Shown here: piece after piece, positions 1-5,118 of the stretch
Layout: each line of letters opens with the position of its first letter
Numbering within the stretch: position 1 is the stretch's first letter
Assembly: GCA_946405325.1 (NCBI GenBank)
Contig: CAMJGU010000080.1
Span: forward strand, 1 to 5,118
DNA: 5,118 nt
Reading direction: 5' to 3'
Origin: an uncultured Clostridia bacterium
GTDB lineage: Bacteria; Bacillota_A; Clostridia; Oscillospirales; Oscillospiraceae
Made by a program: the position numbers and the translations under genes
The notes under the pieces: model-generated
What the model saw: only the letters and a program-made list of their open reading frames with translations
What the model was told of the DNA's origin: nothing
The model's database searches: none

Positions 1-1328
1 CGGGCATCGGCGGCGTGTCGATGAGCCCGCTGGCGGAGGTGCTGCACGGCATGGGCGTCATCGTACAGGGCAGCGACATGAACGAAAGCCCCGCCGTCGA
101 GCATCTGCGCGCGCTGGGCATCTCCGTCGCCATCGGCCACGCCGCTGAAAACCTGGGCGGGTGCGATCTCGTGATCCGCACCGCCGCCATTCACGACGAC
201 AATCCGGAGATCTCCGGCGCGATCACCCGCGGCATTCCCGTTTTTGAGCGGGCGCAGGCGTGGGGCGCGATCATGAAGGGCTATCAGAACGCGCTGTGCA
301 TCTCCGGCACCCACGGCAAGACCACCACGACCTCCATGGCGACGCACATCTTCATGGCGGCGCAAAAGGACCCGACGGTGATGATCGGCGGCACGCTGGA
401 GCTGCTGCACGCGGGCTACCGCGTCGGCAAGGGCGACACCATCATTGCCGAAAGCTGCGAATACTGCAACTCGTTTTTGAGCTTCTTCCCCACCGTGGCG
501 GTCATCCTCAACGTGGAGGCGGATCATCTCGATTTCTTCAAGGATCTCGACGACGTGGAGCGCTCATTCCGCAAGTTTGCGGAGCTGGTGCCGGAGCGGG
601 GCTATGTCGTCGCCAACCGGGACGACAGCGGTGCAAAGGAGACGCTCTCCGGCTACGCGCGTCCCGTGTTCTGGTTCAGCCTGAACGACGAGACAGCCGA
701 CTGTCATGCGGCAAATATTGTCTGGACGGACGGTCTGCCCGCGTTTGACGTCGTCGTCCGCGGCGAGGCCTACGCCCATGTGACGTTGAACGTGGGCGGC
801 GAACACAACATCATGAACGCCCTCGCCGCGGCGTCCGGCGCGTATCTGCTGGGGCTGCCCGGCGAAGCGGTGACGCAGGGCCTTGCCGGGTTCCACGGCG
901 CGGGACGCCGCTTCGAGAAGAAGGGCGAATACCACGGCGCGATGGTCTACGACGACTATGCCCACCATCCCGGCGAGCTGCACGCGCTGCTGACCATGGC
1001 GAAAAAGCTGCCGTATCAGCGCATCGTCTGCGCGTTCCAGCCCCACACCTATACCCGCACCCACGCGCTGTTCCGGGAGTTTGTCGAGGAGCTGAAGCTC
1101 CCCGACGTCACGATCCTCGCGGAGATCTACGCCGCGCGGGAGCAGAACGACCTCGGCATCTCCTCCAACGACCTCGCCCGGGAGATTCCCGGCGCGATCT
1201 ACTGCCCGACGCTTGCCAAGGTCACGGAGACGCTGCGCGCCGTCGCCAAGCCGGGCGACCTGATCCTCACCGTCGGCGCGGGCGACATCTACAAGGCGGG
1301 CGAGGCGCTGCTCAAAGAAAAAGAGTAA
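1..1328 (+). CDS. murC: UDP-N-acetylmuramate--L-alanine ligase (MurC), 5'-truncated by window edge
   Basis: MurC is the cytoplasmic Mur ligase that uses ATP to add L-alanine to UDP-N-acetylmuramate, the first peptide step of peptidoglycan precursor synthesis. The reading frame is already open at base 3 and encodes GIGGVSMSPLAE, the N-terminal nucleotide-sugar-binding loop of MurC. The GTG at 15 and ATG at 21 lie inside this motif and are not starts. Downstream are the ATP-binding P-loop GTHGKTTTT (306-332), AESCEYCNSF (447-476), the EADHLD motif (516-533), GGEHNIMNALAA (795-830), FHGAGRRFE (891-917), DDYAHHPGE (951-977), FQPHTYTRT (1035-1061) and GAGDIYK (1275-1295). The order is the full Mur ligase layout of N-terminal, central ATPase and C-terminal domains. 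About 441 residues are visible, so perhaps 15-20 are missing, judging by clostridial MurC length. DDYAHHP and the GIGG start favour MurC over MurD, MurE or MurF. Mpl is the closest alternative but less likely in a Firmicute. The gene ends in TAA just before a terminator hairpin. Confidence 0.96.
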   Translation, partial: GIGGVSMSPLAEVLHGMGVIVQGSDMNESPAVEHLRALGISVAIGHAAENLGGCDLVIRTAAIHDDNPEISGAITRGIPVFERAQAWGAIMKGYQNALCISGTHGKTTTTSMATHIFMAAQKDPTVMIGGTLELLHAGYRVGKGDTIIAESCEYCNSFLSFFPTVAVILNVEADHLDFFKDLDDVERSFRKFAELVPERGYVVANRDDSGAKETLSGYARPVFWFSLNDETADCHAANIVWTDGLPAFDVVVRGEAYAHVTLNVGGEHNIMNALAAASGAYLLGLPGEAVTQGLAGFHGAGRRFEKKGEYHGAMVYDDYAHHPGELHALLTMAKKLPYQRIVCAFQPHTYTRTHALFREFVEELKLPDVTILAEIYAAREQNDLGISSNDLAREIPGAIYCPTLAKVTETLRAVAKPGDLILTVGAGDIYKAGEALLKEKE

Positions 1329-1346
1329 GCCTCACTAAGTTTCAGC

Positions 1347-1382
1347 AAAAAAGTCGGAAAAGCGTTCCGCTTTTCCGACTTT
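1347..1382. terminator. Bidirectional intrinsic terminator between convergent genes
   Basis: A perfect 12-bp inverted repeat, GTCGGAAAAGCG (1353-1364) and CGCTTTTCCGAC (1368-1379), is separated by a 3-base loop TTC. It is flanked by six A residues on the left (1347-1352) and three T residues on the right (1380-1382). Read on the - strand it becomes a stem followed by six T, a classic Rho-independent terminator immediately after the TGA of the phosphopantetheinyl transferase gene. Read on the + strand it has a shorter T run, so it should stop murC transcription less efficiently. The hairpin begins 24 bases after the murC stop. Confidence 0.9.
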
Positions 1383-1973
1383 TCAGTTGATCTCAAAGGT
1401 TTTGACGTGCGCGATCTTCGCGTCCGAGTGCGTGCATAGGCACGCCACATAGTTCGGGAATGTGTCCAGATAGACGATGCGCTCGTCCAGCAGGGCGATG
1501 TTGTTCTCCTCCCGGATCGAGCTGATGCCCGCGCCGGTCCACTTGCTGCGGGCTTCCCGCCGCACCCAGCGCTCAAAAAACTCCTGCTGCGAGTCCGTGC
1601 CTGCAATGCGCTGCATCGTCCGCTCGCTGACCGGGCGAAGCTTCTCGATGTCTACGCCGATCGGTTCATTATGTAAACCAATCAACGCCGCCTGACGCGT
1701 GTGGCTGATGTTGAACTGCAACTCGGGATAGTCCGCAAACTCCGGCTTTCCGTAGCGGTTATAGCGCATTTCTGGAAGTTTTTTCCACCCGCACAGGGAG
1801 CGCGTCGCCATGTAGAGCACGGCGTAGGCGCACAGCGGCTCCTGCCGCAGCTCGGCGCGCGGCATGCGCAGCAGGCGCTCACGGCGCTCCGCCGGCATGA
1901 TGCGGAGCATGGTTTCGGTCTCCTCCTCCGTTAGGGGGCGGTTCAGCTTCACGGCAAAGAGTTGAATGTCCAT
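1383..1973 (-). CDS. 4'-phosphopantetheinyl transferase, Sfp/Gsp/HetI-type
   Basis: This 196-residue protein resembles the Sfp-type enzymes, which move the 4'-phosphopantetheine arm of coenzyme A to a serine of acyl, peptidyl or aryl carrier proteins in the cytoplasm. The motifs occur in family order: YGKPEF (74-79), FNISHT (87-92), GVDIEKLRP (106-114) and FFERWVRREARSKWTGAGI (132-150). Asp108, Glu110 and Glu140 would be the Mg2+ ligands, matching Sfp Asp107, Glu109 and Glu151. Lys144 fits the conserved lysine, and His91 fits the CoA-contacting histidine. In the W-x-x-K-E-A signature the lysine is an arginine (WVRREA), a mild change. The length is slightly shorter than Bacillus Sfp (about 224) but complete. 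ATG at 1973 is chosen because AAAGGGGG lies 8 bases upstream behind a consensus promoter. The gene is monocistronic, convergent with murC and divergent from dnaG. No NRPS or PKS gene is visible, so the carrier-protein target is unknown; it could be the fatty-acid ACP if acpS is absent. Symbol left blank because sfp or acpT cannot be distinguished. Confidence 0.9.
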   Translation of the reverse strand: MDIQLFAVKLNRPLTEEETETMLRIMPAERRERLLRMPRAELRQEPLCAYAVLYMATRSLCGWKKLPEMRYNRYGKPEFADYPELQFNISHTRQAALIGLHNEPIGVDIEKLRPVSERTMQRIAGTDSQQEFFERWVRREARSKWTGAGISSIREENNIALLDERIVYLDTFPNYVACLCTHSDAKIAHVKTFEIN

Positions 1974-1981
1974 GCTCCAAT

Positions 1982-1989
1982 CCCCCTTT
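1982..1989 (-). promoter_or_regulatory. Ribosome binding site of the phosphopantetheinyl transferase gene
   Basis: On the - strand AAAGGGGG sits 8 bases before the ATG at 1973, a workable Shine-Dalgarno spacing. A second purine run, TGGAG, ends only one base before the ATG and is too close to be used. This site supports ATG 1973 as the start. Confidence 0.65.
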
Positions 1990-2011
1990 CTGCGGCTGTT
2001 TCGATAAGAAA

Positions 2012-2040
2012 ATTATACCGCAGAGCGCGATGCTTGTCAA
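2012..2040 (-). promoter_or_regulatory. Perfect consensus sigma-A/sigma-70 promoter for the phosphopantetheinyl transferase gene
   Basis: On the - strand the -35 box TTGACA (2040-2035) and the -10 box TATAAT (2017-2012) are both exact matches to consensus and are separated by 17 bases, the optimal spacing. The predicted transcription start is near 2005, giving a 5' leader of about 30 bases that contains the AAAGGGGG site. The -10 box stands out as an AT-rich patch in GC-rich DNA. The promoter points only towards the transferase gene. Confidence 0.92.
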
Positions 2041-2083
2041 TTTCGCATGCATCGAATCGGCTTTGTTCTTTTTTCAGAAAAAA

Positions 2084-2112
2084 AGAGGAAATCCGGAAGT
2101 TTTGGCGTATAT
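2084..2112 (+). promoter_or_regulatory. Candidate sigma-H-type promoter for dnaG-rpoD
   Basis: AGAGGAAAT (2084-2092) fits the Bacillus sigma-H -35 pattern RNAGGAWWW at all positions. After 11 bases, GGCGTATAT (2104-2112) fits the -10 pattern RNNGAATWW except for T in place of the first A of GAAT. The consensus is quoted from memory of the B. subtilis regulon. The predicted start of transcription, about 2118-2120, lies some 28-30 bases before the dnaG GTG and just ahead of its AGGAGG. No convincing sigma-A pair (TTGACA-like with TATAAT-like at 16-18 bases) was found on the + strand here. TATATG and TACTAT at 2108-2119 could serve as weak -10 boxes but lack a matching -35. The promoter call is inference. 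Confidence 0.45.
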
Positions 2113-2133
2113 GTACTATGTCGACACTGCGAG

Positions 2134-2139
2134 AGGAGG
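2134..2139 (+). promoter_or_regulatory. Ribosome binding site deciding the dnaG start
   Basis: AGGAGG lies 8 bases before GTG at 2148. The in-frame ATG at 2118 lies upstream of this site and has no comparable purine run ahead of it at proper distance. This site therefore selects the GTG, which also gives the N-terminus expected for DnaG. Confidence 0.85.
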
Positions 2140-2147
2140 CGAGGCGC

Positions 2148-3944
2148 GTGGCGTTTGACCAACGGTTTCTGGACGAGCTGACCGCGCGCAGCGACATCGT
2201 CGACGTGGTGGGCAGCTATGTGAGCTTACAGCCGCGGGGCTCGGAATACTGGGGCTGCTGCCCGTTCCACAGCGAGCGGACGCCTTCGTTCCACGTCCGG
2301 CCCGACCAGCAGATGTACTACTGCTTCGGCTGCAAAAAGGGCGGCGGGGTCATCAACTTCGTCATGGAGCTTGAAAACCTCTCCTACCCCGACGCGATCC
2401 ATTTTCTCGCCAAGCGCGCGGGCATGCAGGTGCCGGAGGACACGCGGGACGACGGCTCAAGCCGTCTGCGTTCGCGACTGCTGGCACTCAACCGCGATGC
2501 GGCGCACTTCTATTACGACCAACTGCACTCGCCCAAGGGCGAAGCCGTGATGGAGTACATGCGATCGCGCAAGATCACGCAGCGCAATGCCACCAACTTC
2601 GGTCTCGGCGCATCGAGCGGCGAGTGGGACGGTCTGATGACCGCCATGCTGGAAAAGGGCTACACCCAGGCGGAGCTCATTACAGCGGGTCTTGCTGTCA
2701 AGGGCAAAAACGGCGGCGCGTACGACAAGTTCCGCAACCGGCTCATCTTCCCCATCGTCGACGTGCGCGGCGACGTGCTGGGCTTCGGCGGGCGCATCGT
2801 GGATAAAAACGACCCCGGCGCAAAGTATATGAACACGCCGGAGACGATCGTTTACAGCAAGCGCCGCGTGCTCTACGGGCTCAACCTCGCCCGCAAGAGC
2901 AAGCGACAGGGCATTCTGCTCGTCGAGGGCAACATCGACGTGGTGATGCTCCATCAGGCGGGCTTTGACAACGCCTGCGCGTCCATGGGGACCGCGCTGA
3001 CGCAGGAGCAGCTGCACCTTTTATCCCGCTACACCAAGGACATCATCCTCTGCTACGACAACGACGAGGCGGGCAAGGTCGCCACGCAGAAGGCGCTGGC
3101 GCTGCTGCGCGACACCGATTTCAACGTGCGCGTGCTGGAGCTGCCCAAGCGGCTCGTTGACGGGCAGTACGTCAAACAGGACGCGGACGACTTCATCAAG
3201 TTTCAGGGTGCGGACGCCTTTGAAAATCTGCTCTCCGGCAGCGAGAGCGGCATGGACTTCCGCATGGCGCAGCTGCGGGACAAGTTTGATCTCACCAGCG
3301 ACCGCGGACGCATCGACTACGCCGCGGCGGCGGCGGAGCTGCTCGCTGACGTACCCAACGCGGTCGAGCGCGAGGTCTACACCGTCCGCGCGGCAGACGC
3401 CGCCGGTATCTCGCCGGAGGCGTTCCGGCAGGAAGTGAAGCGCTTCTCCTCCCGTAAGGAACGCAAAGCGCGGCGCGAGCAGGAAAAGCGCGATCTGCGC
3501 CCGGTCATGGCGGCGCAGCCCAGGGAGCGCTCCATGCGCTACGACAACATGCGCTCGGCGCTCGCCGAGGAAGGTGTGCTGCGGCTGCTGGTGCTGGACG
3601 ACGCGCTGTTCGGCGCGGAGCCGCCGCTGGCGGAGGAAGATTTTTCCTCTCCGCTGCTGGGGCGATTGTTCGACGCTCTCTGGCAGCAGCGGCAGAATCC
3701 CTCCGGGATCCGGATCGGCGCGCTGGACGGGCAGTTCAGCTCGGACGAGCTGGGGCATCTGACCGGCATTCTGCAAAAGCCGGAATCCACAGACCATGCG
3801 GCGCGGCAAAAGGCGCTGCGGGATTATCTCGATATCATACACGGCGAAGCCGCCAAACGCAACGCCGCAGCGGAGGACCCGCTGGCGGCCGCCATGAGAA
3901 AGATACAACGAAAAAAAGAAGATAGAGATGGAGGAACCACATAA
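2148..3944 (+). CDS. dnaG: DNA primase DnaG
   Basis: DnaG synthesises short RNA primers for Okazaki fragments at the replication fork, together with the replicative helicase. The GTG start gives 598 residues, normal for Firmicute DnaG, and an N-terminus [20 protein letters not shown] that matches the family. The zinc-binding domain has Cys38, His41, Cys59 and Cys62 ([11 protein letters not shown], then [10 protein letters not shown]). The catalytic core includes [20 protein letters not shown] (197-216). The TOPRIM fold has [10 protein letters not shown] (Glu260, Asp264), CYDNDEAG (Asp304, Asp306) and the metal-site DAD at 345-347. Residues from about 440 form a charged linker and then the poorly conserved helicase-binding domain, with an [15 protein letters not shown] segment (474-488). 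Oddities are Asn262 where many primases have Tyr in VEGYMDV, and QDADDF in place of the usual KDPDDF/E. An in-frame extension reaches back to 1962 but runs across the promoter region and is rejected. The gene overlaps rpoD by one base, implying an operon with translational coupling. The divergent neighbour is the phosphopantetheinyl transferase gene. Confidence 0.97.
   Translation: MAFDQRFLDELTARSDIVDVVGSYVSLQPRGSEYWGCCPFHSERTPSFHVRPDQQMYYCFGCKKGGGVINFVMELENLSYPDAIHFLAKRAGMQVPEDTRDDGSSRLRSRLLALNRDAAHFYYDQLHSPKGEAVMEYMRSRKITQRNATNFGLGASSGEWDGLMTAMLEKGYTQAELITAGLAVKGKNGGAYDKFRNRLIFPIVDVRGDVLGFGGRIVDKNDPGAKYMNTPETIVYSKRRVLYGLNLARKSKRQGILLVEGNIDVVMLHQAGFDNACASMGTALTQEQLHLLSRYTKDIILCYDNDEAGKVATQKALALLRDTDFNVRVLELPKRLVDGQYVKQDADDFIKFQGADAFENLLSGSESGMDFRMAQLRDKFDLTSDRGRIDYAAAAAELLADVPNAVEREVYTVRAADAAGISPEAFRQEVKRFSSRKERKARREQEKRDLRPVMAAQPRERSMRYDNMRSALAEEGVLRLLVLDDALFGAEPPLAEEDFSSPLLGRLFDALWQQRQNPSGIRIGALDGQFSSDELGHLTGILQKPESTDHAARQKALRDYLDIIHGEAAKRNAAAEDPLAAAMRKIQRKKEDRDGGTT
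3930..3934 (+). promoter_or_regulatory. Ribosome binding site of rpoD inside the dnaG 3' end
   Basis: GGAGG lies 9 bases before the ATG at 3944, within the last codons of dnaG, in an A-rich patch that begins with seven A residues (3911-3917). It supports ATG 3944 over the later in-frame ATG at 3956, which has no equally good site. Confidence 0.8.
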
Positions 3945-5118
3945 TGGCAACTGAGATGGACAAGGAGTTTGACACCCAGGACCTCGAAGCGCAGGCTGAC
4001 AGCATTCTGGCCGCAGCGGGCGAGGTCGAGGAAATTCCCGTCATCATCGAGAAGAACCCGCCGAAGGGCAAGAAAAACAGCGAGGCCGAGAAAAAAGCCC
4101 CGCCGCTGGAGGAATCTGTCATCGCGTCGCTGCCCGCCGCCGCGATCCTCACGGAGCAGGAGAAGCTGCGCGATCTGTTCGCCAAGGGCAAGCGCGCCGG
4201 CAAGGTCGACGCCTCGGAGCTGATGGAGACGCTGGACGAGCTGACGCTCAATCCCGAGCAGATCGATCAGATCTACGATTCGCTCGAGCAGCTGAGTATC
4301 GAGGTCGGCAGCGCCGACGCCGCCGACAGTGACGACAGCGACGACGAGCCGCCGATGGAGGCTCTTGCCGAGGTCGAAGAAGAGGAGCTCATCGACCCGA
4401 ACGAGCTGGTGGACAGCTTCTCCATCGACGACCCCGTGCGCATGTACCTCAAGGAGATCGGCAAGGTCTCCCTGCTCTCCGCCGACGAGGAGATCACCCT
4501 CGCCAGCGAGATGACCGCCGGTATGGAGGCTGCGCAGAAGCTGGCACAGGCAGACGCCGGTGAGATCAAGCTCACCAAGGCGGAGCGCACCAATCTGAAG
4601 GCGGTCGTCGCCAAGGGTGAAGAGTCCAAGCAGAAGCTGGCCGAGGCAAACCTGCGTCTCGTCGTGTCCATCGCCAAGCGCTACGTCGGCCGCGGCATGC
4701 TGTTCCTCGACCTCATTCAGGAGGGCAATCTGGGCCTTATCAAGGCAGTCGAAAAGTTCGACTACACCAAGGGCTACAAGTTCTCCACCTACGCGACCTG
4801 GTGGATCCGTCAGGCGATCACCCGCGCCATCGCCGATCAGGCGCGTACCATCCGCATCCCCGTCCACATGGTGGAGACCATCAACAAGGTCATCCGCGTG
4901 TCCCGTCAGCTGCTGCAGGAGCTTGGCCACGATCCCTCTCCGGAGGAGATCAGCGCCGAGATGGGCATGTCGGTGGAAAAGGTGCGCGAGATCCTGAAGA
5001 TCGCGCAGGAGCCGGTCTCCCTCGAAACCCCCATCGGCGAGGAGGAGGACAGCCACCTCGGCGACTTCATCCCCGACGAGGGCGCCAGCGAGCCCAGCGA
5101 AGCCGCCAGCTTCACGCT
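3944..5118 (+). CDS. rpoD: RNA polymerase primary sigma factor RpoD/SigA, 3'-truncated by window edge
   Basis: This is the housekeeping sigma-70 factor that directs RNA polymerase to -10/-35 promoters; 391 complete codons are visible. ATG 3944 shares its A with the dnaG TAA stop (TAATG) and follows GGAGG. Residues 1-60 are a variable charged stretch with a lysine-rich part (36-51). A region 1.1-like segment follows (about 70-120, [20 protein letters not shown] onward). Next comes a very acidic linker (124-153). Region 1.2 starts at [12 protein letters not shown] (162-173). Region 2 is textbook: [18 protein letters not shown] (235-252), the core-binding [22 protein letters not shown] (2.1-2.2, 253-274), and [22 protein letters not shown] (2.3-2.4, 278-299) with the Trp286-Trp287 pair used in -10 melting. 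Region 3 follows ([12 protein letters not shown], 304-315), and then the sigma-finger [10 protein letters not shown] (369-378). Region 4, which reads the -35 box, lies beyond the window. Region 1.2 begins some 60 residues later than in B. subtilis SigA, owing to the longer N-terminus. The dnaG-rpoD order and the region 1.1-like segment argue for the primary sigma rather than an alternative one. Confidence 0.96.
   Translation, partial: MATEMDKEFDTQDLEAQADSILAAAGEVEEIPVIIEKNPPKGKKNSEAEKKAPPLEESVIASLPAAAILTEQEKLRDLFAKGKRAGKVDASELMETLDELTLNPEQIDQIYDSLEQLSIEVGSADAADSDDSDDEPPMEALAEVEEEELIDPNELVDSFSIDDPVRMYLKEIGKVSLLSADEEITLASEMTAGMEAAQKLAQADAGEIKLTKAERTNLKAVVAKGEESKQKLAEANLRLVVSIAKRYVGRGMLFLDLIQEGNLGLIKAVEKFDYTKGYKFSTYATWWIRQAITRAIADQARTIRIPVHMVETINKVIRVSRQLLQELGHDPSPEEISAEMGMSVEKVREILKIAQEPVSLETPIGEEEDSHLGDFIPDEGASEPSEAASFT

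Noticed and set aside
15..23. GTG at 15 or ATG at 21 as the murC start
   Set aside because: Both are inside the conserved GIGGVSMS motif, and the frame is open to the left edge, so the true start is outside the window.
2028..2054. Inverted repeat CGATGC...GCATCG around the -35 box of the transferase promoter as a repressor operator
   Set aside because: Only 6 bp match, with a 15-base gap and no extension inward or outward. A repeat of this size is expected by chance about once in an intergenic region of this length.
2068..2085. CTTTTTTCAGAAAAAAAG as a terminator or regulatory hairpin
   Set aside because: The stem is only A-T pairs apart from its ends, with a 3-base loop, so it would be unstable. 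It is more likely an A/T tract near the divergent promoters than an RNA structure.
1962..2147. N-terminal extension of the dnaG frame back to an ATG at 1962
   Set aside because: The first codons overlap the 5' end of the divergent transferase gene and the rest covers its promoter. The encoded residues do not look like DnaG, whose normal N-terminus begins at GTG 2148.
3633..3649. GAGGAA/TTCCTC hairpin inside dnaG as an internal terminator
   Set aside because: The stem is 6 bp within coding sequence and is not followed by a T run, so it is best explained by chance.
3021..3950. A 309-codon open frame on the - strand opposite dnaG
   Set aside because: It is a GC-rich shadow of dnaG, with low-complexity Arg/Leu/Gln/Val composition, no family motif and no promoter or ribosome site I could support.
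3824..5056. A 410-codon open frame on the - strand opposite rpoD
   Set aside because: It lies entirely antisense to clearly conserved sigma-factor and dnaG codons, is dominated by Leu/Gly/Asp/Val as expected from the complement of GC-rich codons, and has no recognisable domain.

Overview
The window looks like ordinary chromosome from a GC-rich Firmicute (Bacillota, class Clostridia), most plausibly Oscillospirales. This rests on the clostridial style of the MurC, DnaG and SigA proteins, strong AGGAGG-type ribosome binding sites, a GTG start and the dnaG-sigA gene order. The taxonomic assignment is inference. I see no mobile element, CRISPR array, tRNA or rRNA.

Layout: (1) The left edge holds murC on the + strand, missing only its first residues. 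(2) A 54-bp convergent gap carries a perfect 12-bp hairpin with A and T tracts, able to end transcription from both sides. (3) An Sfp-type 4'-phosphopantetheinyl transferase gene lies on the - strand. (4) A 174-bp divergent region carries a perfect sigma-A-type consensus promoter (TTGACA-17-TATAAT) facing the transferase. It also carries a good sigma-H-like promoter candidate facing dnaG. (5) dnaG (primase) starts at a GTG at 2148 behind AGGAGG. (6) rpoD/sigA (primary sigma factor) overlaps the dnaG stop by one base (TAATG) and runs off the right edge before its region 4.

Functionally, dnaG and rpoD form the reduced 'macromolecular synthesis' operon, coupling replication priming with the housekeeping sigma factor; no rpsU is visible upstream of dnaG. 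murC makes a peptidoglycan precursor, and the transferase activates carrier proteins from its own separate transcription unit. The genes are housekeeping and I did not find a new multi-gene system. The most interesting signals are regulatory: the sigma-H-like promoter ahead of dnaG-rpoD and the exact consensus promoter of the transferase. Further points are the long charged N-terminal extension of the sigma factor and a few residue variants in otherwise conserved motifs.
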